A stretch of 64,000 nt of DNA from Vibrio sp. 10N.261.45.E2 (GCF_002875705.1 NZ_MCZZ01000127.1:1-64000); one strand, 5' to 3'; shown: positions 9,180-18,301, counted from the stretch's first letter. Numbers and translations: made by a program. The notes: generated by a model not told the origin, from the sequence alone.

Positions 9180-9389
9180 TCACTTCTCTTACAGGTTTCC
9201 AATCTCAAAGCTTTAAAGCCCTCCCCTAAAAACTCAATTATGTTACGTAAACTGCCTGCCATAAGGCAGCGGTTTACCGTACATATACACCAATTGAACA
9301 CTGTTTTATTTCTGACACAGCTCTGACATTAGCCTAACTTAGGCCGATAGAATGCCCGCCTGTTACAAAATTTTACACATAGAATTATT

Positions 9390-10067
9390 ATGAAAGTCCA
9401 ATCAAAAACGAAAGAACAAACTCAAATGTCATTTGAACTGCCAGAGTTCACCCTTTCTCAGTCGACATCTCAAGTGATCTACAAACGCTGCCAAACCGCT
9501 CTCGTTGTTTTAGCTATTGGTATTGTCGCAAACCTTGCGCTTCGAATTGATTTCGTATTGTTGAATGGCAATCTTGGTGAGATCTCGGTGACCGAGATGC
9601 TACAACAGTTACTGCTTATTATCGCGTCTGGGTCTTTTGCTTATCTAGCAAGAGAGAAACGCGAAGTTAAGCATGCAGCTATGCTCATCAGTGCATTTTT
9701 CAGTGTGATGTTTATTCGTGAAATGGATTTTTGGTTTGACAAGATCGTACATGGCGCTTGGGTTGTCCCTGCCCTATTGGTTGCTGGTAGCGCAATCTTC
9801 TATGCGATTAAAAATGGTAAACGAACCATTGATCAGCTTGCACTTATTCTTGCTTCCCCACACATGAATCTACTCGTTACTGGTGTAATGCTACTGTTGG
9901 TGTTCTCTCGCCTATTTGGAATGGGCAGCTTCTGGCACAATGTCATGGGTGATGATTACGTTCGAGCGGTTAAAAACATCGCTGAAGAAGGCACTGAGCT
10001 TCTAGCTTACTGTCTGATTGCCTTTGCAAGTTTAAAGACCGTTATTGGCATCACGAGAAAGAAATAA
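9390..10067 (+). CDS. Polytopic inner-membrane protein of unknown function, 225 aa
   Basis: About six hydrophobic segments are visible, near residues 35-52, 64-80, 90-112, 118-135, 150-180 and 200-218, after a polar N-terminus of about 30 residues. Conserved-looking charged motifs inside or next to membrane segments are REMDFWFDK near 108-118 and AEEGTELLAY near 200. I do not recognise the family, and neighbours give no clue: it stands alone, with its stop only 4 nt from the end of the convergent YdcF-like gene. No clear terminator separates the two. The start ATG at 9390 has a poor ribosome binding site, and a downstream ATG at residue 13 is possible. Confidence 0.75.
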   Translation: MKVQSKTKEQTQMSFELPEFTLSQSTSQVIYKRCQTALVVLAIGIVANLALRIDFVLLNGNLGEISVTEMLQQLLLIIASGSFAYLAREKREVKHAAMLISAFFSVMFIREMDFWFDKIVHGAWVVPALLVAGSAIFYAIKNGKRTIDQLALILASPHMNLLVTGVMLLLVFSRLFGMGSFWHNVMGDDYVRAVKNIAEEGTELLAYCLIAFASLKTVIGITRKK

Positions 10068-10071
10068 TCAT

Positions 10072-10950
10072 CTATCGCCACCAGCGAGGCGTGTGATCCG
10101 ATTCCGGATCTAAATAACGATTCAATAAAGTCAGGTTAGTATCTAGTAGAGCTAAGTATCCCCTGACTTTTTTTATGTCTGTACCCACTGACGTTTGCTG
10201 GATACAGCTCTCCAATACTGGGAGTAAAGTGTCTACAATTTCAAAGTTAGATGAACGCCCGACGAGTTCTTTTGCAGCTATCAGTGCTTCCAAAGACAGT
10301 CTTTCTGGCTCCCGCCTAACCAACTCCAAATCTCGCTTAAATACACCCGCACAAACACCTTCAAGATAGACTCGGTAGGTCGTCAGTACATCCATTAATA
10401 AAAACAACTGCCCTTGAGCACTTTCATGAGGGTATGGCACCGCAACATGAGCCTCTAGCTGAGGATCTATCTGTAAATCTACCCCAAGTTCTGAGCACTT
10501 CTCGACGAGGACCTTAAGTAAACCCTGTTCGTCCATTAGCGTTTGAATCTCAAATATGCGTTGTAAGTGATAGTCATTAGAAACGAAGGTCACCTGTACA
10601 CTCTGTCCGCGAGTAAATAGCCCGCTTGCAATCATCTCTGAGGCCAAGTTTTGAATGTTCTCGACAGTGTTGGTTGAGTGCTGCTCAAGTAAAATAGCCC
10701 TTAAGGAAAACGGATGTTCACGTTGATTTTCGAGCTTTCTAAAATACTGATGCATTGCGTCCGCTTCAGAGAGAGTTTGTCCTTTTGTTACCCCACCACA
10801 AAATGCTACGGCAGTTTGCGGGCTCGACTCTTCTGCCAAAGGCTCTCCCAGATACTCAACTAAAGCATCAACTCGACTGATTCCTTCATCAGTCAATTTA
10901 TTCTCATTAAGTCGCTTACCCAGCACAATAAGGAGGTGATTAATGCTCAT
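10072..10950 (-). CDS. YdcF-like DUF218 family protein, 292 aa
   Basis: The N-terminal HLLIVLGKRL followed by an Asp/Glu-rich turn, the central VAFCGGVTKGQTLSEADAM and the later NTVENIQNLA and VTFVSNDYHLQRI motifs fit the DUF218/YdcF family. E. coli YdcF is a cytoplasmic member reported to bind S-adenosylmethionine; the reaction is not established. There is no signal peptide, so it is not the SanA/ElyC membrane-anchored type. The C-terminal 80 residues are helical. A strong AAGGAGGTG-like sequence seen just inside the ATG at 10950 is coding. The gene is convergent with and 4 nt from the plus-strand membrane-protein gene. Confidence 0.8.
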   Translation of the reverse strand: MSINHLLIVLGKRLNENKLTDEGISRVDALVEYLGEPLAEESSPQTAVAFCGGVTKGQTLSEADAMHQYFRKLENQREHPFSLRAILLEQHSTNTVENIQNLASEMIASGLFTRGQSVQVTFVSNDYHLQRIFEIQTLMDEQGLLKVLVEKCSELGVDLQIDPQLEAHVAVPYPHESAQGQLFLLMDVLTTYRVYLEGVCAGVFKRDLELVRREPERLSLEALIAAKELVGRSSNFEIVDTLLPVLESCIQQTSVGTDIKKVRGYLALLDTNLTLLNRYLDPESDHTPRWWR

Positions 10951-11288
10951 TTTATGTTCAAGTCTCGTTTTGGCGGTTAGATGAAGTGAATTATGTATAC
11001 AATACTTGTTAACAAAAGTATTTTGAAATTCTTATATGTTGCTCGCAATAATGCTCACTGTTGATAGCGACATCTTAGGTAATACGAGAATAGACGTGTC
11101 GCTTTTAAAGCAAACATAGCACGCTCTTGTATTTCATCGCCTTACGCTTGTTAACACGAGTCTCAACAAAAGAGGCGTTTCAAGCAAAGACGCAGCTCAA
11201 TCGAAGAACTGTTTCACTCAAAGAAGTGCAACTCAATACAAATTTTACACAGAGTTCGTTCATCGAACCGTCTTCACAGGAAGTTACT
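10951..11288 (+). promoter_or_regulatory. Intergenic region and putative leader of the serine dehydratase gene
   Basis: This 338-nt stretch separates the divergent YdcF-like gene from sdaA. It contains one notable structure: AGCGACA at 11066-11072 can pair with TGTCGCT at 11097-11103, followed immediately by TTTTA, which resembles a weak leader terminator. An open frame covers 11127-11288 in phase with sdaA, but family length and the ribosome binding site argue against translation from it. No riboswitch was recognised. Confidence 0.4.
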
Positions 11289-12659
11289 ATGCTGTCTATT
11301 TTTGATATCTACAAAATTGGGGTTGGGCCGTCCAGCTCCCACACAAATGGACCAATGATCGCTGGGTTTAACTTTACCCAAAAAATTGATGCTCAGCTTA
11401 AACAAGTGAATCGCATTCAAATCGACTTATACGGCTCGTTATCATTGACGGGTATTGGCCACCACACAGACAGAGCGACGTTGTTAGGTTTACTAGGTAA
11501 CCGTCCTGACACCATAAAAATTACTAGCGCTAACCAAGCAATGCGCAAGGCAATTGAAGACAAGTCTCTATTGGTGAGCGGTAACCATGAAATTCATTTC
11601 GATGTAGAGAGCGACCTACTCTTCCACAAAACCAACCTACCCCTGCATGAAAACGGCATGACCATCTCTGCCTTTGACGAGAGTGGCAGCCTTCTGGATA
11701 TGGAAACCTACTACTCGATTGGTGGTGGTTTTATCGCGACTGCTGATGAGCTTCAGAATGGCAAGCAAGAGTCAGAAACACAAGTTGAATTCCCTTTTAC
11801 CTCTGCCGATCAATTGCTTGAATTATCTGACCAGAATGGACTGAGCCTTGGTGGCTTAGTCCTGCGCAACGAAGTGTCATTCCAAGGCATGGATGTGATT
11901 GACCAGAAAGCCGACCAAATTTGGAAGGTGATGTCTCTGTGTATGCAGCGTGGTTTTGACACCGAAGGTATTCTTGATGGCGGTCTAGAAGTAACACGTC
12001 GAGCACCAGCTCTTTTGAAAAAGCTTGAAGCAAATGCCGCCATTGAAAACGATCCAATGGAGATCATGGATTGGATTAACTTGTTTGCCTTTGCCGTGAG
12101 TGAAGAAAACGCTGCAGGTGGTCAGGTTGTAACATCACCAACCAACGGTGCTGCTGGAGTCATCCCTGCGGTCTTAATGTACTACCACCGCTTCATTAAA
12201 GAATTGGACACTAAACAGCTTAAAGACTTCTTGGCAGTGTCTGGTGCTATCGGCATCTTATACAAAACCAACGCTTCGATTTCTGGCGCAGAGGTGGGTT
12301 GTCAGGGTGAGGTTGGCGTATCTTCATCAATGGCTGCTGCAGGCTTAACTGCCCTACGTGGCGGTAGTAACGAGCAGATCTGTATTGCTGCTGAGATTGC
12401 GATGGAGCACTCACTTGGTATGACCTGCGACCCAATTGGCGGGCTTGTACAGGTGCCGTGTATTGAACGTAACGCTATGGGGGCGATGAAAGCCATCAAC
12501 GCATCACGTATGGCGTTGAAGCGCACCAGCAAGTGTCTTATCTCGTTAGACAAGGTTATTGAAACCATGTACCAAACAGGTAAAGACATGAACAAGAAAT
12601 ACCGTGAAACGTCTCTTGGCGGCCTAGCCGTGATCCACATGGCACCACCGTGTGAATAA
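11289..12659 (+). CDS. sdaA: L-serine ammonia-lyase (serine dehydratase), iron-sulfur type
   Basis: Converts L-serine to pyruvate and ammonia in the cytoplasm with a [4Fe-4S] cluster. The start is set at the ATG at 11289 because AGGAAG precedes it and MLSIFDIYKIGVGPSSSHT is the normal N-terminus of the family; the resulting 456 aa is the usual length. Cluster-ligand cysteines are visible at Cys338 (EVGCQGE), Cys380 (MTCDPIGG) and Cys391 (VPCIERN), plus the usual C-terminal Cys at position 455. The beta-chain and alpha-chain domains are fused, as in E. coli SdaA/SdaB. It is transcribed alone and ends at a strong terminator. Whether it corresponds to SdaA or SdaB cannot be separated from sequence. 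Confidence 0.93.
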   Translation: MLSIFDIYKIGVGPSSSHTNGPMIAGFNFTQKIDAQLKQVNRIQIDLYGSLSLTGIGHHTDRATLLGLLGNRPDTIKITSANQAMRKAIEDKSLLVSGNHEIHFDVESDLLFHKTNLPLHENGMTISAFDESGSLLDMETYYSIGGGFIATADELQNGKQESETQVEFPFTSADQLLELSDQNGLSLGGLVLRNEVSFQGMDVIDQKADQIWKVMSLCMQRGFDTEGILDGGLEVTRRAPALLKKLEANAAIENDPMEIMDWINLFAFAVSEENAAGGQVVTSPTNGAAGVIPAVLMYYHRFIKELDTKQLKDFLAVSGAIGILYKTNASISGAEVGCQGEVGVSSSMAAAGLTALRGGSNEQICIAAEIAMEHSLGMTCDPIGGLVQVPCIERNAMGAMKAINASRMALKRTSKCLISLDKVIETMYQTGKDMNKKYRETSLGGLAVIHMAPPCE

Positions 12660-12732
12660 CAGACAAGAACACGAGTGGAGAAAGCCTCTATAGAGACGGC
12701 ATTCATGTAAACTTAGTTTTCAATATCTCAAC

Positions 12733-12760
12733 AAAGCCAGCTGCCAAGCTGGCTTTTTTA
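12733..12760 (+). terminator. Rho-independent terminator of sdaA
   Basis: AAAGCCAGCT pairs with AGCTGGCTTT around a four-base loop, and a T-run follows. It lies about 75 nt after the sdaA stop. Confidence 0.9.
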
Positions 12761-13074
12761 TTGGCAAGAATCCTACTGCTAATTGAAAGTGATACTTACT
12801 CAAAAGCATTTACCTTATGGCTCTCGCTAATTTTCCCTTTAATAGTTCATAACTTAGCCACAAATAAAGTCGGTTAATTTTTACACAGACACGCATCCAC
12901 TAGCAAAATCTAATATTGCAAATATCATTCATGAGAAATATGAATGCACTCATAAGAAAAGATATATCGAGCAAAGTCCGGTTTGGGACACATGTTTCAG
13001 TTTATGTATTACCAGCAATGGTATTATAATTGGGTAATTACACTACATATTAATACTAATGTGAGAATAAAATA
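12761..13074. other. Intergenic region upstream of the POT transporter
   Basis: This 314-nt AT-rich region must hold the promoter of the transporter gene. I see no palindrome, repeat or RNA structure that I can defend. The ribosome binding site before 13075 is weak (GAGAATAAAATA). Confidence 0.4.
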
Positions 13075-14553
13075 ATGTGGAATAGATTAAACAAATCAAT
13101 GATGTTCTGCCAAATGATGTTCGGACTTTCGTTCTATGGCGTCATGGTGATCTTGACTCGTTTCTTCCTTGAAGACCTTAACTACAATGAAGCCGACACC
13201 ATGATGGTTGTTGGTGCGTTCTCTGCAATCGGACCACTGTTTGCTATTGCAGGTGGTTTCATCGCTGACAAATTCTTAGGTGCGTACCGTTCTTTAACCA
13301 TCGCTTTTTTAGGATTCGCGAGCGGTTACGTTTTACTGGTACTTGGTGCTGCAGCAACTAATGTCCCGATGGCATTATGTGGTATTGCGTTAGCAAGTTA
13401 TGCTCGTGGTTTGATGTCCCCTTCTTACCCAAGTCTTTACAAACGCACGTTCAAAACTCAAGAAGACTTTGAGAACTGCTACCCAATCAACTACTCAGTG
13501 AACAACATTGGTGCTCTGCTAGGCCAATACCTGTTCCCGATGCTGGTGCTTGTTGTTGGTTTCCACGGTGGTTTCCTTCTGTCTGCTGTTCTAGCGGGTG
13601 CTGCGCTTCTTATGATGATCTTTGTTCGCAAAGGCCTTGTTGAAGCAAGTGCGGAGATCGACCAACAACCAGTAAGCACTAAAAACTGGGCAGCGTTCCT
13701 TGGTCTTTCTGCCGCAATGATTGGCTTGGTTTTCTTCATGTTCTCTAACATGGATATTGGCCAAAACATCGTTTACGCAATTGGCGGTGCAGCGATCATC
13801 TACTTTGTCTCTTTGATGATGAAATCGAAGAAGTCAGATATGCTGAAAATGGGCACTATCTTAATCATCACATTCCTAACGACATGTTTCTTCGTGTACT
13901 ACGGCCAAATGATGACTTCGATGACAATGGTAGCTATCAACACAATGCGTGGCGATCTATTCGGCTTCATCCCTGTTGCACCAGAAGCATCAATGGCGAT
14001 GAACCCGCTATGGTGTATGGTTGCGGGCCCGATCATCGCGGGTATCTTCTCTAACCTAGAAAAGAAAAACATTAACTTCTCTACTGCAACCAAAGTAGGT
14101 TTCTCGTTCATCCTGACGGCTATCGCTTTCGGTATCCTTACGATGGCAGTAACAACAGTTGGTGATGATGTTCTGATCCGCCCAGAAGTATTCCTAGCGA
14201 TTCACTTCTTCCTAGCGTTTGGTGAAGTGATTGTAGGTTCAATGGTTGTAGCCTTCATCCTGTCTGTTGCGCCTAAGCACATCGAGAACTTCTCTGTAAG
14301 TTTGTTCTCTGTTGCTATCGCACTGTCAGGTATTGTTGGTGCGGTATTCTCAACGTCTATTGCACTAGAAAAAGGTCAAGAAATCACACAAGAGATCGTG
14401 CAAACGGTTTACGGTGATTACTTCCAAATGCTGACTGTACTTGCGGTCGTGATGGTAGGTATCGCAATGGCTGCATCGTTCATTATTCGTAAGATGCTTG
14501 AAGCTGCGAAAGCCGCTGACGAAACGATTGAACTAGAACAAGCAAACAGCTAA
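13075..14553 (+). CDS. POT/PTR-family proton-coupled peptide transporter, 492 aa
   Basis: A polytopic MFS protein with about 12-14 hydrophobic segments. The N-terminal region GGFIADKFLGAYRS (about residues 62-75) matches the POT-family signature loop between helices 2 and 3, and the paired SFYGVMVILTRFFL segment in helix 1 also fits. POT proteins import di- and tripeptides or similar compounds with protons across the inner membrane. The canonical ExxER motif of helix 1 is not present in its usual form (YGVMV), so this is a divergent member and its substrate may not be a peptide. It is monocistronic and ends at a strong terminator. Confidence 0.8.
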   Translation: MWNRLNKSMMFCQMMFGLSFYGVMVILTRFFLEDLNYNEADTMMVVGAFSAIGPLFAIAGGFIADKFLGAYRSLTIAFLGFASGYVLLVLGAAATNVPMALCGIALASYARGLMSPSYPSLYKRTFKTQEDFENCYPINYSVNNIGALLGQYLFPMLVLVVGFHGGFLLSAVLAGAALLMMIFVRKGLVEASAEIDQQPVSTKNWAAFLGLSAAMIGLVFFMFSNMDIGQNIVYAIGGAAIIYFVSLMMKSKKSDMLKMGTILIITFLTTCFFVYYGQMMTSMTMVAINTMRGDLFGFIPVAPEASMAMNPLWCMVAGPIIAGIFSNLEKKNINFSTATKVGFSFILTAIAFGILTMAVTTVGDDVLIRPEVFLAIHFFLAFGEVIVGSMVVAFILSVAPKHIENFSVSLFSVAIALSGIVGAVFSTSIALEKGQEITQEIVQTVYGDYFQMLTVLAVVMVGIAMAASFIIRKMLEAAKAADETIELEQANS

Positions 14554-14580
14554 TTTTACTCATTTAACCACGTTTATCCT

Positions 14581-14616
14581 AAGAGCCCTTTAGTTTTCTA
14601 AAGGGCTCTTTTTTGT
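14581..14616 (+). terminator. Rho-independent terminator of the POT transporter
   Basis: AAGAGCCCTTTAG pairs with CTAAAGGGCTCTT around a short T-rich loop and is followed by a T-run. Confidence 0.92.
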
Positions 14617-14675
14617 CGCTTCCGTTTCAGAATAGAATCTATCGCATCAATTTGGCTGTGCATGTGTAAATCAAA

Positions 14676-14694
14676 GTAAATGATAACTATTAGT
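14676..14694. promoter_or_regulatory. Probable Fur box before the siderophore-interacting protein gene
   Basis: GTAAATGATAACTATTAGT matches the 19-bp Fur consensus GATAATGATAATCATTATC at 13 of 19 positions, including the central ATGATAA and ATTA blocks. It sits about 60 nt before the start codon, a normal place for an iron-dependent operator. Confidence 0.7.
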
Positions 14695-14753
14695 ATTGAG
14701 TGTTTTTTAGTTCAGGATTATGATGTCAGAATCAAAACCTAAGAGAACCTTAT

Positions 14754-15536
14754 ATGAGCAAGCCTAGCCCTATCACATTAACCGTTACTCAAACCTCAAC
14801 AATTACTCCAAACATGCAGCGTCTAACGCTTAGCGGTGAGGGATTAAGTAAATACCCAACAGAATGTGCCGGTGGCTACATCAAGCTTTTATTCTCGCCA
14901 CTTGGCACGACTGATTTAAGCCAACTGACTGAAGGCGAGCGCCCAACCATGCGCACTTACACTATTCGTCAGTACAACCCTGTAGAGCAGTGGATTGAGG
15001 TTGATTTCGTACGTCACATTACTACAGATTTACAATGTGGTTTTGCGGCTCGATGGGCAATGAACGCAAAAATCGGTGACACAGTTTCAGTGGCTGGCCC
15101 AGGTTTAATTCAAGGGTTAAACCTTGAGTCGGATTGGTTCTTCTTAGTTGCGGACATGACATCCCTACCTGCTCTTTCTGCAAAGGTAAAAACGCTTCCA
15201 GAAACGGCGACGGGGCACGCTGTCATTCAAATCAATTCCGCAGCAGATAAACAAACACTTGAAGCTCCTCAAGGAATCAAAGTAACTTGGTTGATTGAAG
15301 ATGAAACCTCAGAATCACTTTCACAAACTGTGCGCAACATAGAATGGTTAGAAGGTCAGGTGTCAGTATGGACAGCGTGTGAGTTTGAAAGCATGCGTGA
15401 ACTGAGACAATACTTCCGCAATGAAAAAGAAGTAGAAAAAGAGAACATCTACATCAGTAGTTATTGGAAGCGTGGCGTCACTGAAGATGGCCACAAAGTA
15501 TTGAAACAGCAAGATGCTCAAACTTTAGCAGGTTAA
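14754..15536 (+). CDS. Siderophore-interacting protein, FAD-dependent ferric reductase (ViuB-like)
   Basis: The protein has the two-domain layout of the SIP family. An N-terminal FAD-binding barrel carries the RxYTIR motif (TMRTYTIRQYN, about residues 62-72). A C-terminal NAD(P)H-binding domain begins at WFFLVADMTSLPAL (about 126-139). Members such as V. cholerae ViuB reduce or release iron from imported ferric siderophores in the cytoplasm. The 260-aa length is typical. A Fur-like box at 14676-14694 supports iron-repressed expression. No siderophore receptor or biosynthesis gene is in the window, so the cognate siderophore is unknown. Confidence 0.88.
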   Translation: MSKPSPITLTVTQTSTITPNMQRLTLSGEGLSKYPTECAGGYIKLLFSPLGTTDLSQLTEGERPTMRTYTIRQYNPVEQWIEVDFVRHITTDLQCGFAARWAMNAKIGDTVSVAGPGLIQGLNLESDWFFLVADMTSLPALSAKVKTLPETATGHAVIQINSAADKQTLEAPQGIKVTWLIEDETSESLSQTVRNIEWLEGQVSVWTACEFESMRELRQYFRNEKEVEKENIYISSYWKRGVTEDGHKVLKQQDAQTLAG

Positions 15537-15573
15537 GTCTTTAATTAAATACAGCTTCTTACTAGATAATTAG

Positions 15574-15615
15574 AAACGCCCTTAACGAAATTCGTATCGC
15601 TAAGAGCGTTTTAGT
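15574..15615. terminator. Bidirectional terminator between viuB-like gene and gntR
   Basis: AAACGCCCTTAACG pairs with CGCTAAGAGCGTTT (two imperfect pairs) around a ten-base loop. The two flanking genes converge on it. Confidence 0.7.
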
Positions 15616-15650
15616 TTGAATCCGATGAAGAGCAAGGCTGAAATGTAAAA

Positions 15651-16652
15651 TTAAATACTCTCACCCACTTCGATCTCATAACCGAGATCCAGCTTAGCCA
15701 CCCATTCTTTATTACCTTGTAAACGCGCGACAACTTGTTGTGCAGCGACTTTACCAATCTGCTCCCTTGGTGTTACCACGGTCGCCAAACGAGGCGTCAT
15801 CGCCACTGTAATGTCGTGTCCGTGGAAACCTGCAATCGCCATCTGCTCTGGTACTTGAATACCACGACGTACACATTCGTAGAAAGCACCGATTGCTAAA
15901 TCATCGTTGGTACAGAAAATGCCATTCACTTCAGGGGACTTCTCTAGTAACTCACCAATCAGTTTCGCACCAAGAGTAAACGAGGACGCGTCTTCAGTTT
16001 GCAGTGTTACTGGCGCTTTGTCGGCTTCTTGCATCGCATGTTCGTATCCCGCCATTTTTAAGCGAGTTCGCTCATCCATACGAGCGGCTAAATAAGCTAT
16101 ATTGGTGCGTCCTCTGTCGAGCATGGTTTTGGTCATTGCCCTAGCCGCTTCGAAGTTATCAAAGCCGACGGCTTGTTCAATTCTTGGCGATACCGAGTCC
16201 ATAATCTCAATCACAGGAATCGAAGCTGTCTGTAGCATCTTACGCGCTCTGTCGGTATGCACATTCTCAGATAGAATAATCGCATCCACATTGTATGAGA
16301 GCAGCGAAGCGATGCTTTGCTCTTCCAGTTCTGCGCTATAGCCATAGTGGGCAATCATGGTTTGATAGCCCGCAGGCGCGGTAACTTGTTCAATACCACG
16401 GATAACTTCGGCGAAAACTTGGTTAGTTAACGAGGGAACAAGAACACCGATAGCATTACTTTTAGCGTTGGAAAGGATGTCTGGTGCACGGTTAGGGATA
16501 TAGCCCAGTTCATCGACTGCGGCGTTGATCTTGTCTCGTAGCGCTTCTGATACTTGAGAAGAATCTCTCAGACAGCGACTGACGGTCATTTTGGTGACAC
16601 CAACTAAGTTGGCAACATCTTGTAATGTGGGACGTTTTCTCTTATTCGACAT
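15651..16652 (-). CDS. gntR: LacI-family gluconate utilisation repressor
   Basis: Residues 8-55 form a LacI-type helix-turn-helix and hinge (TLQDVANLVGVTKMTVSRCL), followed by a periplasmic-binding-like sensor domain (IGVLVPSLTNQVFAEVIRGI to the end). The 333-aa length equals E. coli GntR. The assignment to gluconate comes from its neighbours: 6-phosphogluconate dehydrogenase, gluconate kinase and a TRAP transporter lie directly upstream on the same strand. A palindrome GTTACTGGTAAC lies 30 nt before the start codon, and two near-identical copies precede the transporter genes, suggesting autoregulation plus control of the operon. The gnd terminator at 16762-16783 separates it from the operon. 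Confidence 0.88.
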   Translation of the reverse strand: MSNKRKRPTLQDVANLVGVTKMTVSRCLRDSSQVSEALRDKINAAVDELGYIPNRAPDILSNAKSNAIGVLVPSLTNQVFAEVIRGIEQVTAPAGYQTMIAHYGYSAELEEQSIASLLSYNVDAIILSENVHTDRARKMLQTASIPVIEIMDSVSPRIEQAVGFDNFEAARAMTKTMLDRGRTNIAYLAARMDERTRLKMAGYEHAMQEADKAPVTLQTEDASSFTLGAKLIGELLEKSPEVNGIFCTNDDLAIGAFYECVRRGIQVPEQMAIAGFHGHDITVAMTPRLATVVTPREQIGKVAAQQVVARLQGNKEWVAKLDLGYEIEVGESI

Positions 16653-16681
16653 AGTATTTAATTGTTATAGTTATGAATTAT

Positions 16682-16693
16682 GTTACTGGTAAC
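16682..16693. promoter_or_regulatory. Putative GntR operator before gntR
   Basis: GTTACTGGTAAC matches the palindrome GTTACCGGTAAC found before dctP at 11 of 12 positions. It lies 30-41 nt upstream of the gntR start codon, consistent with autorepression. Confidence 0.65.
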
Positions 16694-16761
16694 AGTGTAT
16701 CCAACTGACGTGGAATTTGAAGTCTAATTTAGTAAAATATTGATATAGCGTCATAAATACA

Positions 16762-16783
16762 AACGCCCTCAGTAGAGGGCGTT
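16762..16783 (-). terminator. Terminator of the gluconate operon after gnd
   Basis: AACGCCCTC pairs perfectly with GAGGGCGTT around a four-base loop, ten bases beyond the gnd stop. The minus-strand tail is only moderately T-rich. Confidence 0.75.
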
Positions 16784-16792
16784 ATTGATTAT

Positions 16793-18301
16793 TTAAGCGT
16801 TAACTTTTACTTCTGTTCTTGGGGGCTGGCTCCAAGTGACATGGAATTTTTCAGCCTCATCTCTATCGACTCGCGAATAAGTGTGGGAGCCAAAATAGTC
16901 ACGTTGCGCTTGCAATAAATTCGCTGGTAACACTTCACAACGCAACGAGTCAAAGTAGCTTAATGCTGAACTGATTCCCGGCATCGGCACACCATACAAA
17001 GCGGAATTAGCCACGGCAATACGCCAAGCAAGCTCACGCTCTTCCACTTGTTTGATGAAAGCCTCATCAAACAACAGGTTCGTGAGTTCGCGATTTTGTT
17101 GATAAGCCGACGTGATGCTTTGTAAAAAGGCCGCGCGAATAATACAACCCGCTCTCCAGATCTTGGCTATTTGAGTGAAGTCGAGATTCCAACCCTCCTT
17201 GTCTGACGCTGTTTTCAACAAATCAAAACCTTGAGCATAAACAGACAGCTTAGCGCAGTAGAGTGCGTCATGAAGCTCAGAGACGACCTCCACTTTATCC
17301 AACTGGCTGACATCCGCAATATTGCCTTTTAGAAGCTGCCCCCCTTGAATACGTTGTGATTTTTGACCACTCATCGCACGAGCATAAACTGCCTGTGCAA
17401 TGGTTGGTGTTGGACAACCCTCTTGTAGACTATTAACAGCCGTCCACAGTCCAGTACCTTTCTGCCCGGCTTTATCTAGCACAACATCAACAAAAGGCTT
17501 CCCAGTAACAATATCGTCTTGCTGAAGAATGTCCGCGCTGATCTCCATTAGGTAGCTATTGAGAACACCGTTATTCCACTGTTCAAAGACTTGGCCAATC
17601 TCTCGAGCTGGCATTTCCAGAACATCACGCATGAACTGATACACTTCGCAGATGAGCTGCATATCGGCGTATTCAATGCCGTTATGCACCATTTTTACAT
17701 AGTGCCCAGTGCCAGAGGGGCCAACATACGCAGCGCACGCTTCACCCGCTTCAAACTGAGCAACAGGCAAACCGTTCGCATCCACTTTCGCAGCAATCGC
17801 TTCCCACATCGGCTTCACATACTGCCATGCTGATGGGTCACCACTGGCCATCAGCGCAGGGCCAACACGCGCTCCTTCTTCACCACCAGACACTGCGGTA
17901 CTGAAGAAACAAAGTTTACCTTTATAATTCTGTTCACGCGTCTCGGTATCAGTCCATAAGCTGTTACCTGTATCGATAACAATATCGTCGCTCTCCAAAC
18001 CTGCATCAAGCAGATTATTCACGACGATATCGACAGGTTTCCCTGCAGGAACCGATAACGCGATAACACGTGGTTTCGCTAAGCCCTGTAATACATGTTC
18101 AAGGCTATTGCCTTTTGTGAACCGCCCTTTACCTTCAAACGTCTCATTGAGTTGCTTAGCTTCCGCACAAGCGCGATCAATGTTGTCGATGTTTAGATCG
18201 AAGCCTGCAACGTTAAAGCCGTTATCCAATAGGTTGAGTGCAAGGCTTTTACCCATCACTCCTAAACCAATCATCGCAATGTCATTTTTTGTCTGAGTCA
18301 T
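16793..18301 (-). CDS. gnd: 6-phosphogluconate dehydrogenase, decarboxylating
   Basis: Oxidatively decarboxylates 6-phosphogluconate to ribulose 5-phosphate with NADP+ in the cytosolic pentose phosphate pathway. The N-terminal Rossmann motif IGLGVMGKSLALNL (about 11-24), the substrate-binding VSGGEEGARVGPALMASG and GHYVKMVHNGIEY (catalytic Lys and His-Asn), and the C-terminal SYFDSLR are all present. The 502 aa is slightly longer than the usual 470-480. The gene begins 3 nt after gntK and is the last of the operon. Together, gluconate uptake, phosphorylation by GntK and oxidation by this enzyme form a complete route. Another gnd copy may exist elsewhere for general metabolism. Confidence 0.93.
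   Translation of the reverse strand: MTQTKNDIAMIGLGVMGKSLALNLLDNGFNVAGFDLNIDNIDRACAEAKQLNETFEGKGRFTKGNSLEHVLQGLAKPRVIALSVPAGKPVDIVVNNLLDAGLESDDIVIDTGNSLWTDTETREQNYKGKLCFFSTAVSGGEEGARVGPALMASGDPSAWQYVKPMWEAIAAKVDANGLPVAQFEAGEACAAYVGPSGTGHYVKMVHNGIEYADMQLICEVYQFMRDVLEMPAREIGQVFEQWNNGVLNSYLMEISADILQQDDIVTGKPFVDVVLDKAGQKGTGLWTAVNSLQEGCPTPTIAQAVYARAMSGQKSQRIQGGQLLKGNIADVSQLDKVEVVSELHDALYCAKLSVYAQGFDLLKTASDKEGWNLDFTQIAKIWRAGCIIRAAFLQSITSAYQQNRELTNLLFDEAFIKQVEERELAWRIAVANSALYGVPMPGISSALSYFDSLRCEVLPANLLQAQRDYFGSHTYSRVDRDEAEKFHVTWSQPPRTEVKVNA

Noticed and set aside
9247-9277. GC-containing hairpin between the DUF333 lipoprotein and the membrane-protein gene
   Set aside because: GTAAACTGCCTGCC and GGCAGCGGTTTAC can pair with one bulge, but there is no T-run on either side, so I do not call it a terminator, and no other role can be supported.
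11051-11119. 22-codon upstream reading frame before sdaA
   Set aside because: It has no recognisable ribosome binding site and no run of regulatory codons. A frame of this length is expected by chance.
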